Below are positions 23,888-31,241 of a stretch of DNA of 64,000 bases, piece by piece; the stretch's first letter is position 1, and the number at the start of each line of letters is the position of its first letter. Source of the stretch: Candidatus Aalborgicola defluviihabitans (GTDB lineage Bacteria; Pseudomonadota; Gammaproteobacteria; Burkholderiales; Burkholderiaceae_C); the NCBI GenBank assembly GCA_016705575.1, contig JADIXX010000003.1, positions 620,001 through 684,000 on the forward strand, given 5' to 3'. The notes beneath the pieces are model-generated. The model made no database searches. It was given only the letters and a program-made list of their open reading frames with translations, and was not told the DNA's origin. A program made the translations under genes and the position numbers.

Positions 23888-25687
23888 GAGGCTGTAAAAA
23901 AACCCGATTTCCACGCGCGCCATTTCGGCTGCACTCGCTTCGCGGATCAGTTTTCATGAATTTTGTGTCCATCTACAAAGTGTGCCGCATTTTGGATCCG
24001 TTTCGCGCCTATTGACGGTTCTAGGGCCTCATTTCCACCCTATTGCGTTTTGTGCTGCCCCATGCCCGTCTTGGACAGCTTCTCAATGTTGTGCACCATG
24101 CAGTACAGGTTCCACTGCGTGTTGACCTTGGTGCGTCCTCGGTGGTTCAGCCGCGTCAGGCGCTTGTTGTGCCGGATGTTGGCAAACACCGGCTCCACGG
24201 TGCCAAAGCGCTGGCTGTATAGCTGGCGTCCCTTGGGCGAATCGATGGCTTGGCGCATGCGCTCGCTTGGGTTTGCGGTGTCTTTGGGCTTGGGCACAAA
24301 GCGGGTGACCTGACGACCACGTCCGTAGTTCGGTTTGATTGGGCCTTTGAGGCATTGCCCACTCAGCGCACAGGCATTGCAGTCGATCTCTTTGGCGGTG
24401 TACGTTTGGTAGTGCAAACCTCTTGATGAGAGGTAGATCGTGCCAGCACTAGTCATCAATTTCCCCGCAGGACACGTGGCCGTGTTGTTGTCGTTAAAGC
24501 TGAAGTCCTTGGGGCCAAAGCGTTTGACTTCTTGCTCTTGCCCGGTGGCCTTTTTCTCAGACAGCGGGTCGGGCTTGCCTTTGTATTTGTCCTGCTCCGC
24601 AAAGCGCTCATCGCGGTATCGCATTTGGTTGTCTGCAACCATTGCAGGAATGCCTTGCGCCATCAGCTGCGCGATGTTGGCATCACTGTGGTAACCCGCA
24701 TCTGCGGTGACCAAGGTATCTGGTGTGCGATAGGGACTAGCCTGCTCAATCATGGGCAGCAGCATGGCTTGCTCGGAACCTGAACCAATGACGTCGGCTG
24801 CAATGATGATCTGGTGTGCACTGTCAACAGCGGCCTGTGCCGCGTAGCCTTGCATGACGCCTTTGCTGGTGGCCATCTTGGCACTCTGAGGGTCTGTGAC
24901 ATTGGATTTGAGTTCTTTGCCTTTGCTACCTATACGTTTGGGCGTGGTGCTCAGGAATTCCCGGGTGCGTGCTGCTTCTTTGCGCAGGGCGTCCATCTGG
25001 GTTTGGCGTTTGGGCTCTAGTACCTGCGTCTGTTCCAGGCCTTGTTTGTCTTGGGTTTGGTGCAGGGCCAGTATTTTGTCGGCTGCCTTCTCCAACCGAT
25101 CGGCGCGGTGGCGCAATTCTTCATGGGTGCCACTGCGCTCTTTACTGGCATTACTGGGGAGCTTGACTCCGTCAATGGCGAACATCTCGCGTCCGATCAA
25201 ACCTTGGGCATCGCAGGTCATCAGGACTTGGCTGAACAGGGGTTTGATTTGGTCGCTAAGGCTGCAGACGAACTTGGCGATGTGGGCGTGGCTGGGTTGG
25301 CTGTCGCCACTGATGGCGATGAATTGCACATTGCGTTGGCACGCTTGTTCGATGGTGCGGCTGGAGATCAAGCCTTGGCTGTAGGCTAGCAAAACGATCT
25401 TGAGCATGACGCGGGGATCGTAGGCACTGGCTCCGACTTCATCGTTCTTGAACTTGGCATCCATGGCTTTGAGATCGAGTTCGTTGTCTACGAGGTAGTC
25501 CAGTGCGAAGGCGAAACTGCCGGGGACAATTTGTTCAGACAACACGACTGCAAGCAGCATGCTGTTGCGGTCCTGGGGTTTGTAGCGGGCCATGTTTTGC
25601 GCGGAGCGTTGGGGATGTAAACACAACGTCTTAGGCCACGCAGGGGTAGACGAAAAATGCCAGTGGGAGAGGTTTTTTTACAGCCTC
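23888..25687 (-). mobile_element. Intact IS1182-family insertion sequence within an attC
   Basis: The 1800-base element is bounded by 17-bp perfect terminal inverted repeats beginning GAGGCTGTAAAAAAACC. It is flanked on both sides by AAC (23885-23887 and 25688-25690), probably a 3-bp target duplication. Rejoining the flanks gives TTTTAACGTTGGAGG, a continuous attC core. It has one transposase gene and no visible decay, so the insertion may be recent and the element active. Confidence 0.85.
24040..25593 (-). CDS. IS1182-family transposase
   Basis: This 517-residue protein starts at MARYKPQDRNSMLLAVVLSE. It has the N-terminal DUF772-type segment (SYDPRVMLKIVLLAYSQGLI-like, here AYDPRVMLK), FAIDGVKLPSNASKE with the first catalytic Asp, and TLVTADAGYHSDANIAQLM. 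A C-terminal region follows with cysteines (CNACALSGQCLKGPI) and FGTVEPVFANIRHNKRLTRL carrying the DDE glutamate. Length and motifs are normal. The ATG at 25593 is preferred over the upstream in-frame start. It is the only gene of the element. Confidence 0.93.
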   Translation of the reverse strand: MARYKPQDRNSMLLAVVLSEQIVPGSFAFALDYLVDNELDLKAMDAKFKNDEVGASAYDPRVMLKIVLLAYSQGLISSRTIEQACQRNVQFIAISGDSQPSHAHIAKFVCSLSDQIKPLFSQVLMTCDAQGLIGREMFAIDGVKLPSNASKERSGTHEELRHRADRLEKAADKILALHQTQDKQGLEQTQVLEPKRQTQMDALRKEAARTREFLSTTPKRIGSKGKELKSNVTDPQSAKMATSKGVMQGYAAQAAVDSAHQIIIAADVIGSGSEQAMLLPMIEQASPYRTPDTLVTADAGYHSDANIAQLMAQGIPAMVADNQMRYRDERFAEQDKYKGKPDPLSEKKATGQEQEVKRFGPKDFSFNDNNTATCPAGKLMTSAGTIYLSSRGLHYQTYTAKEIDCNACALSGQCLKGPIKPNYGRGRQVTRFVPKPKDTANPSERMRQAIDSPKGRQLYSQRFGTVEPVFANIRHNKRLTRLNHRGRTKVNTQWNLYCMVHNIEKLSKTGMGQHKTQ

Positions 25688-25756
25688 AACGTTGGAGGCC
25701 ATAGGCGCGCAGCGGCATCCTGCTGCTGCGTGTCCGCTTGGGCCGACTAGTTAGGC
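25688..25756 (-). other. attC recombination site of the first cassette, interrupted by the IS1182 element
   Basis: On the minus strand it opens with GCCTAAC (25750-25756, perfect box). Its GCGGC/GCCGC palindromes give the stem, and it runs up to CCAACGTT, where the insertion sequence begins. The last bases of the core (TTTTAAC read on the plus strand, 23881-23887) now lie 1.8 kb away. Confidence 0.82.
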
Positions 25757-25777
25757 TGCGGCGATATGCTGTTTGCT

Positions 25778-26119
25778 TCATTGTGCTTCAGCGGTTTGAT
25801 TAGATGACGAGCGGCTGCGTCGAGCAGTGAACCAAACAGAAATCACCAACGCAGCGATTGGCAAGAGCGCCAAACCAGAAAAGACCCACACCAAGAGGAG
25901 TTCGAGCATTTCCTCTTGCTCGTGCACGCCGCTTGGTAGAAGAGGCCAGAAGACTACGAGAAGAACTCTCCCTGCGGCATCGACAATCGGATGAGGCATA
26001 CGTTCTACAAGTGGCCATGCATAAGCGGTCGTGTTGAGAAACGCTGCAGCCATGTACGAAATGACACACGCGCACAAGGTGAATGCAATTGCTCGGCCAA
26101 ACATTTTGAAGAAGTGCAT
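25778..26119 (-). CDS. Small membrane protein in the first integron cassette
   Basis: From ATG 26119 the product has 113 residues with two or three membrane helices (GRAIAFTLCACVISYMAAAF; RVLLVVFWPLL; LLLVWVFSGLALLPIAALVI) and a basic tail. I recognise no family. The frame is open further right, but the cassette boundary at about 26150 (GTTAGCC core) and the overlap with attI and the intI promoter argue for the inner start. As the cassette nearest the integrase, it should be the most strongly expressed from the array promoter. Confidence 0.65.
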   Translation of the reverse strand: MHFFKMFGRAIAFTLCACVISYMAAAFLNTTAYAWPLVERMPHPIVDAAGRVLLVVFWPLLPSGVHEQEEMLELLLVWVFSGLALLPIAALVISVWFTARRSRSSSNQTAEAQ

Positions 26120-26143
26120 CAATACGCTCAATTCAGGCGAGCG

Positions 26144-26215
26144 GGCTAACGTAATGTCCAGAGCAAAACCTGCTCTAGAAGTTGGCCCATGCTCCATAAG
26201 CTGGAAGCAGAAGTC
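26144..26215 (-). other. Putative attI primary recombination site
   Basis: The first cassette begins at a GTTAGCC core (minus strand, 26144-26150), 135 bases from the intI start, and there is no attC-like palindrome on the integrase side, as expected for attI. The exact extent and the accessory integrase-binding repeats could not be defined. A leftward cassette promoter should lie here or in intI. Confidence 0.55.
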
Positions 26216-26243
26216 TCTTGAAAAGGGCTTGCGATATGGTTTG

Positions 26244-26271
26244 TTGACATATATACTGTATAAAACAACAG
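26244..26271 (+). promoter_or_regulatory. SOS promoter with LexA box upstream of intI-imuA-imuB
   Basis: CTGTATAAAACAACAG at 26256-26271 is a perfect CTGT-N8-ACAG LexA operator. It lies 13 bases before the intI ATG and directly downstream of TTGACA at 26244-26249, a consensus -35 hexamer. LexA bound here would block the promoter. SOS control of integrases through LexA is established for several integrons; here the operator should also control imuA and imuB. Confidence 0.85.
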
Positions 26272-26284
26272 CTATAAATTTTCC

Positions 26285-27295
26285 ATGAAACCCGACGCTC
26301 CACCACTGCATTCAGCGCGTTTGTTGGATCAATTGCGGGAGCGCATCCGGTACCTGCACTATAGCCTTAGCACTGAGCAGGTCTACGTCTATTGGGTGCG
26401 CTTTTTCATCAGGTGGTCGGGGCGCGGCGGAGCAATGCGGCACCCGCGAGACATCGGCGCGCCCGGGGTTGAGGCCTTCTTGACCATGCTCGCGACCGAG
26501 CGCAAGGTCTCGGCATCCACACACAACCAGGCGCTTAGTGCCCTGTTGTTTCTCTACCGTCACGTGTTGAACGTCGATTTGCCGTGGCTCAATGACGTTA
26601 ACCGTCCTACGCAAAAGCGCCGCATTCCCAGTGTGTTGACCAAAGACGAAGTGGCTGGGCTACTGGCGCACATGGACGGCCCCGCCGCGCTGATGGCCCG
26701 CCTGCTTTACGGCACCGGTATGCGGCTGATGGAAGGCATGCGCCTGCGCATCAAAGATGTCGATTTTGACCGCCACGTCATCATTGTGCGTGACGCCAAG
26801 GGGGGCAAAGACCGGGTAGTGATGTTGCCCCGCTCACTGGCGGCACCGTTGCGCCTGCAGTTGTTGGCCGCACGCAGCCAATGGGAGCATGATCGCCAGG
26901 CGCAGCGTGGTGGGGTAGAAGTGCCGCATGCGCTAGACAGCAAGTACCCCCAAGTCGGCTACACATGGGCATGGTTCTGGTTGTTCCCGTCGCCCACGCT
27001 GTCCGTCGATCCCCGCAGCGGGGTAGAGCGGCGCCACCATTTGTATGAAGACCGGGTGCAGAGGGCACTGAAGAAAGCCGTGGCGCTGGCGGGTATTGCC
27101 AAACCGGTCTCCGTCCACACCCTGCGCCACTCCTTTGCCACCCACTTGCTGCAATCGGGCACCGACATCCGCACCGTGCAAGAACTGCTGGGCCACAGCG
27201 ATGTCAGCACCACCATGATTTACACCCACGTGCTCAAGGTGGCCGCTGGCGGCACCAGCAGCCCGCTGGATGCCCTCTTGGCGCGAGCCCCATGA
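26285..27295 (+). CDS. intI: Integron integrase (tyrosine recombinase)
   Basis: This 336-residue protein has all tyrosine-recombinase residues: Arg147 (GTGMRLMEG), His278 and Arg281 ([12 protein letters not shown]), His304 ([10 protein letters not shown]) and Tyr313. Between them lies the insertion that defines IntI (about 214-251): [20 protein letters not shown], then [20 protein letters not shown]. It is therefore an integron integrase, not a phage or IS recombinase. It reads away from the cassette array, the normal arrangement. It overlaps imuA by ATGA, so the integrase is translationally coupled to the mutagenesis genes. It appears intact. Confidence 0.96.
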   Translation: MKPDAPPLHSARLLDQLRERIRYLHYSLSTEQVYVYWVRFFIRWSGRGGAMRHPRDIGAPGVEAFLTMLATERKVSASTHNQALSALLFLYRHVLNVDLPWLNDVNRPTQKRRIPSVLTKDEVAGLLAHMDGPAALMARLLYGTGMRLMEGMRLRIKDVDFDRHVIIVRDAKGGKDRVVMLPRSLAAPLRLQLLAARSQWEHDRQAQRGGVEVPHALDSKYPQVGYTWAWFWLFPSPTLSVDPRSGVERRHHLYEDRVQRALKKAVALAGIAKPVSVHTLRHSFATHLLQSGTDIRTVQELLGHSDVSTTMIYTHVLKVAAGGTSSPLDALLARAP

Positions 27296-28014
27296 ACGCC
27301 TTGCGCAATAGTGCGGTTGCCAGCCTCCACGCCGATGTCTGGCAGGCCGATGCGCTGGCCGGCGCGCCGGCGCGGGTGCTGGCCACGGGCGATGCGGTGC
27401 TGGACGCGCAGTTGCCCGGTGGCGGCTGGCCGCTGGGCGCGCTGACCGAGGTGTTGCAGCCTCCCGGTGTGCACAGCGAATGGCGCCTGCTGTTGCCGGC
27501 CCTGGCGCGCTGTGGCAGCGGGGCGGTGGTGCTGGTGGGTGCGCCGCTGGCACCCTTTGGCCCGGCGCTGCAGGCGCAGGGGCTGATGCTGCACCGTCTG
27601 CTGTGGGTAGCAGAGCCGGCCAGCGCACAGCGCCTGTGGGCCACCGAGCAGGCCTTGCGCTGCGCCGATGTGGACGCCGTGGTGGCCTGGCTGCACCCGG
27701 TGCGCGCCGAGCAGTTGCGCCGCCTGCAAATTGCCGCCGCCGAATTCAACAAGCTGCTGTTTGTGCTGCGCCCCGAACAGGCGCAGGCCGATTCCTCCCC
27801 CGCTGTGTTGCGCCTGTGGGTGGGGCCTGCAAGCCGCCAGCCAAATCAGCCCGATCACATGGACGCGCTGGCGGTGCGCGCCCTTAAACGGCGCGGGCCG
27901 CCGCTACCGCACACCCTGCACCTGGCGGCGCGCCCGGCCCGCTTGGTGCGCTTGCTGGCAGCCAGCCAGAGGGAAATGGGCCATGCACTGGATCGCACTG
28001 CAGCCTGCGTCTGA
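27292..28014 (+). CDS. imuA: Translesion DNA synthesis-associated protein ImuA
   Basis: This 240-residue RecA/SulA-like protein has the ImuA opening [27 protein letters not shown] (residues ~24-50) and continues with [22 protein letters not shown]. It ends with a basic [21 protein letters not shown] tail. ImuA works with ImuB and usually with DnaE2 in SOS-induced error-prone repair. Here it starts by ATGA overlap with intI and overlaps imuB by 32 bases. No LexA box was seen directly before it, so it probably depends on the intI promoter. Confidence 0.92.
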   Translation: MNALRNSAVASLHADVWQADALAGAPARVLATGDAVLDAQLPGGGWPLGALTEVLQPPGVHSEWRLLLPALARCGSGAVVLVGAPLAPFGPALQAQGLMLHRLLWVAEPASAQRLWATEQALRCADVDAVVAWLHPVRAEQLRRLQIAAAEFNKLLFVLRPEQAQADSSPAVLRLWVGPASRQPNQPDHMDALAVRALKRRGPPLPHTLHLAARPARLVRLLAASQREMGHALDRTAACV

Positions 28015-29311
28015 TGCGCTTGATGCGCCGGTGTTGACCGACGCCACCAGCGCCTGGGCCTGGTGGGCGCTGCAATTCACGCCCCTGGTGGCGCGCCTCG
28101 AAGACGCCTTGCTGCTGGAAGTTTCCGCCAGTCAGCGGTTGTTTGGTGGTGTGGATGCTTTGTTGGCCAAAATCCTTAAGCCAAATTGGGCTGCAGCCCT
28201 CGTGGAGTGTACGCAAGGCGCTACTTCTTTAATAGCGTTTGCGCGCTTGCAGTGCCAGCAGTCGGGTGCTCTGTCGGGCCACCATGCGGCGTGTGATCTG
28301 GCCGCTGACGCCTTGCCCCTGGCCACCCTGGCAGCGGCGCGCCCCCATCTGCCCACACTGGCACGCTTGGGTCTTTCCACCTGGGGGCAATTGCGGGCGC
28401 TGCCACGTGGTGGCCTGGTGCGCCGGTTTGGCGCGGAGCTGGTGGATGCGCTGGACCGTGCGTATGGCCAACGCCCCGAGGTCTACCCCTGGCTGACCCT
28501 GCCCGATGTGTTTGACGCCCCGCTGGAGCTGCTGGCCAGTGTGGAATCGGCGCCGGCCTTGCTGTTTGGTGCGCGCCGCCTGCTGGCGCAACTGCAGGTG
28601 TGGCTGCGGGCCCGCCAGCGCGGTGTGCTGGCACTGGAGCTGGTGTGGGAGCTGGACGCACGGCGCGGCAGTGGCTCGCAGGGGCGTCTGGAGTTGCGCA
28701 CCGCCCAACCCACACAAGATATGGCCCACCTGGCGCGCCTGCTGGCCGAGCAGTTGGCGCGCGTGACTTTGCCGGCACCGGTTTTGCACCTGCGCATGCG
28801 CTCCCTGCAGACCCAGGCGTTGGCCGGCGAGAGCATAAGCCTGCTGCCCGAAGACGTGCGCCACGGCGACAGCCTGCACCAGTTGCTGGAGCGCCTGGGT
28901 GCGCGCTTGGGCGCTGAGCAGGTGCGCAGCGTGCGCCTACAGGCCGACCACCGGCCCGAGCACATGCAGCGCTGGGGTGTGCTGGAAAATGCTACTAAAT
29001 CAGGAGCTAATCACGTAGATTTCACGAGGGCTAGAGGCCAAATGGATCATCAAGAACCGGAGCAAGGCGCGTTGTACCCGACCTGGCTGCTGGCCCAGCC
29101 CCAGCGTTTGGGCGTGCAGCAGGGCCTGCCGCAATACCAAGGCCCATTAGCCCTGCTGGCAGGTCCGCAGCGCCTGGAGGCTGGCTGGTTGGAAGGGCGT
29201 GCCGCCCTGCGGGACTATTACGTGGCGCGCAGCCCGGGTGCCGGGCTGGTCTGGGTGTATTGCGACCGTTTGGGTGCCGCCCGCTGGTACCTGCACGGGC
29301 TGTTTGCCTAG
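27983..29311 (+). CDS. imuB: ImuB, Y-family DNA polymerase-like mutasome protein
   Basis: This 442-residue protein starts [11 protein letters not shown] within the end of imuA. It has WWALQFTPLVARLEDALLLEVSASQRLFGG (the ImuB palm remnant), a fingers/thumb region with LARLGLSTWGQLRALPRGGLVRRFG, and the C-terminal YYVARSPGAGLVWVYCDRLGAARWYLHGLF. ImuB lacks polymerase activity and recruits DnaE2 to the beta clamp. Two copies of the 49-bp repeat, in opposite orientations, encode residues about 69-85 and 337-353 without breaking the frame. No dnaE2 follows in the window. Confidence 0.92.
   Translation: MHWIALQPASDALDAPVLTDATSAWAWWALQFTPLVARLEDALLLEVSASQRLFGGVDALLAKILKPNWAAALVECTQGATSLIAFARLQCQQSGALSGHHAACDLAADALPLATLAAARPHLPTLARLGLSTWGQLRALPRGGLVRRFGAELVDALDRAYGQRPEVYPWLTLPDVFDAPLELLASVESAPALLFGARRLLAQLQVWLRARQRGVLALELVWELDARRGSGSQGRLELRTAQPTQDMAHLARLLAEQLARVTLPAPVLHLRMRSLQTQALAGESISLLPEDVRHGDSLHQLLERLGARLGAEQVRSVRLQADHRPEHMQRWGVLENATKSGANHVDFTRARGQMDHQEPEQGALYPTWLLAQPQRLGVQQGLPQYQGPLALLAGPQRLEAGWLEGRAALRDYYVARSPGAGLVWVYCDRLGAARWYLHGLFA
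28188..28236 (-). repeat. 49-bp interspersed repeat, copy 2 (inside imuB, inverted)
   Basis: Read on the minus strand it begins GCTATTAAAGAAGTAGCG and ends CCACGAGGGCTGCAGCCC, matching the other copies. The imuB frame stays open through it. Confidence 0.8.
28991..29039 (+). repeat. 49-bp interspersed repeat, copy 3 (inside imuB)
   Basis: It begins GCTACTAAATCAGGAGC and ends TTCACGAGGGCTAGAGGCC, the copy closest to the consensus. It encodes an insertion (ENATKSGANHVDFTRARGQ region) in a variable part of ImuB. Confidence 0.85.
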
Positions 29312-29484
29312 GCGGGCGTTAGGACACGGCTGGGCGCTACCGGTTCGATCTTGACCGAACCCACGTAAAAACCGTCATCTGCCACGCGGGCAGGGGCCAC
29401 CACAATCGGGCGTGCGGCAATAGGTGCGCTCGGAATGCGGTTGAATTCGGGTTTGGCAGCGATGCCAATGTCAATGGTACTCAT
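29308..29484 (-). CDS. Small hypothetical protein (58 aa)
   Basis: An ATG at 29484 with a strong GGAGGAAA site upstream opens a 58-codon frame starting MSTIDIGIAAKPEFNRIPSA and ending VAPSRVLTPA. It has no membrane segment or known motif and is rich in Ala, Pro, Val and Ile. It converges on imuB with a 4-base overlap, so it could be expressed antisense to the imuB end. The ribosome binding site and coding-like third-position GC support a real gene, but no family is recognised. Confidence 0.5.
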   Translation of the reverse strand: MSTIDIGIAAKPEFNRIPSAPIAARPIVVAPARVADDGFYVGSVKIEPVAPSRVLTPA

Positions 29485-29638
29485 GGGGTTTCCTCCGTTG
29501 CAATGTGACGTTTGCTTCTGTGAGCAAACTGTCTCACACCGGAATTACACCCCAAGGCGGCCCATTTGGCGCACACGCAGGCATGGCCGTCGGCAATAAA
29601 GTTCGAATTTGTGACTTATTGCCGCAAATTGGCCACCA
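29485..29638. other. Intergenic region between the small ORF and the hut operon end
   Basis: It probably contains the promoter of the small leftward ORF near 29500-29560. Apart from short matches (TGTGAGCAAACTG, GAATTTGTGACTTATTGCC) I see no gene, terminator or operator that can be supported. Confidence 0.35.
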
Positions 29639-29693
29639 CCTAACCCTAACCCTACCCTAGCCCTAGCCCTAGCCCTAACCCTAACCCTAGCCC
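29639..29693. repeat. Telomere-like (CCCTAA/CCCTAG)n tract containing the hutH stop codon
   Basis: About nine hexamers of CCCTAA or CCCTAG run head to tail, with one tetramer slip. On the minus strand, which is the hutH mRNA sense, this is GGGTTA/GGGCTA, with more than eight runs of three G and able to form G-quadruplexes. The hutH stop TAG lies in it, and the frame continues as several further TAG codons. Confidence 0.95.
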
Positions 29694-31228
29694 AAGCGCA
29701 GGGCGGTAAGTTCGTGGATGGCCGCCGCTCCGGCCAGGCCGATGCGGCCTTGGGTGATCAGCGCACGCACCTGCTCCATGTCGGGTGCCAGGCTGCGGTC
29801 CACCATCATGGCCGGCGATACCGAGCGCACCAGTTGCAAAATGCCTTCCAGCGCTTGCGAGCTTTGCAGCGGGCGCAAAAACTCAATGCCCTGGGCGGCG
29901 GCCAGCAACTCAATGGCCACGATGTACTCGGTGTTGCGCAGCATGGGCTGCAGGCGCCGCGCCGCAAAGGTGGCCATGCTCACATGGTCTTCCTGGTTGG
30001 CGCTGGTGGGCAGGCTGTCCACACTGGCGGGGTGCGCCAGGGATTTGTTCTCAGACGCCAGCGCCGCCGCCGTGACGTGCACGATCATGAAGCCCGAATT
30101 GAGCCCCGCTTCGGGCGTCAAAAACGCGGGCAGGCGCGACACCACGGTGTCCACCAGCATGGCAATGCGCCGCTCGGTGATGGCGCCAATTTCGGCAATC
30201 ACCACCGCCAGCGCATCGGCCACCAGGGCCACCGGCTCGGCGTGGAAGTTGCCGCCTGAAAGTAAAGTATCGGTATCCGCAAACACCAGCGGGTTGTCGG
30301 TCACGGCGTTGGCCTCGCGCATCAGGATGTCGGTGGCGTAGCGCATCTGGTCCAGGCAGGCGCCCATGACCTGCGGCTGGCAGCGCAGGCAGTAGGGATC
30401 TTGCACGCGGTCGTCGCCCACCAGGTGCGATTGGCGGATGGCGCTACCCGCTGTCAGCGCCCGGTAGGCCGCCGCGCAGGCCATTTGCCCCAACTGGCCG
30501 CGCACGGCGTGGATGCGCGGGTCAAACGGGCCGTCGCTGCCGCGCGCTGCGTCCAGCGTGACAGCGCCCGAGATCACCGCCGCTTCAAACAGGCGTTCGG
30601 TGGCAAACAGCGCGTCAATCGCCAGCGCGGTGGAGACCTGGGTGCCGTTGATCAGCGCCAGCCCTTCTTTGGCGCCCAGGCGAATCGACTCCAGCTTGGC
30701 GTGCTGCAAGGCGGTTGCGGCGGGCATGCGCGCGCCACCGTAAAACACTTCGCCCTCGCCAATCAGCGGCAGGCACAAATGGGCCAGCGGTGCCAAATCG
30801 CCCGACGCACCAACCGAACCCTGGCACGGAATGACGGGCGTGATGCCGAGGTTGTAAAACGCAAACAGGCGGTCAATCACCAGCTCGCGGATACCCGAAT
30901 AACCCCGCGCCAGGCTGGCGGCCTTCATCAGCAAAACCAGTCGCACCACGGGTTCGGACATCGGCTCGCCCACGCCCACCGCGTGCGAGCGCAGCAGGTT
31001 GAGCTGCAATGTTTCCAGATCCGGCTTGGCAATGCGCTGGTTGGCCAGCTTGCCAAAGCCGGTGTTCACGCCGTACACAGCGGCGCCGCCTTCGGCCGCT
31101 TGGTGCACCAGGGCAGCACTGGCGCGAATGCCGACATAGGCTGTGGGGTCCAGCGTGAGCGGGGTGGGTGTGGCGTGAAGCGTGCGCAGCTGCGCCAAGG
31201 TCAATTGGCCGGGGTGGATGGTGGTCAT
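29687..31228 (-). CDS. hutH: Histidine ammonia-lyase
   Basis: This 513-residue enzyme converts histidine to urocanate and ammonia, the first step of histidine degradation. The MIO cofactor triad Ala-Ser-Gly is present in GSVGASGDLAPLAHL near residue 145. GVNTGFGKLANQRI near residue 54 and QEDHVSMATFAARRL near residue 412 are also family hallmarks. GAGAGA precedes the ATG. It lies 13 bases after hutU, with which it is cotranscribed from the HutC-controlled promoter. Its stop is inside the telomere-like repeat. Confidence 0.97.
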   Translation of the reverse strand: MTTIHPGQLTLAQLRTLHATPTPLTLDPTAYVGIRASAALVHQAAEGGAAVYGVNTGFGKLANQRIAKPDLETLQLNLLRSHAVGVGEPMSEPVVRLVLLMKAASLARGYSGIRELVIDRLFAFYNLGITPVIPCQGSVGASGDLAPLAHLCLPLIGEGEVFYGGARMPAATALQHAKLESIRLGAKEGLALINGTQVSTALAIDALFATERLFEAAVISGAVTLDAARGSDGPFDPRIHAVRGQLGQMACAAAYRALTAGSAIRQSHLVGDDRVQDPYCLRCQPQVMGACLDQMRYATDILMREANAVTDNPLVFADTDTLLSGGNFHAEPVALVADALAVVIAEIGAITERRIAMLVDTVVSRLPAFLTPEAGLNSGFMIVHVTAAALASENKSLAHPASVDSLPTSANQEDHVSMATFAARRLQPMLRNTEYIVAIELLAAAQGIEFLRPLQSSQALEGILQLVRSVSPAMMVDRSLAPDMEQVRALITQGRIGLAGAAAIHELTALRLG

Positions 31229-31241
31229 ATTTATCTCTCAA

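Noticed and set aside
26120..26311. Longer N-terminus (to 26311) of the first cassette protein
   Set aside because: It would cross attI and the intI promoter and include part of intI; the cassette begins at about 26150.
27668..27982. Upstream extension of the imuB frame by 105 codons
   Set aside because: It overlaps imuA in another frame and has Cys/Trp/Arg-rich noncoding composition; the ImuB family starts at 27983.
29639..29693. Tandem hexamers considered as a CRISPR-like array
   Set aside because: There are no spacers; it is a simple hexamer tract and no cas genes are present.
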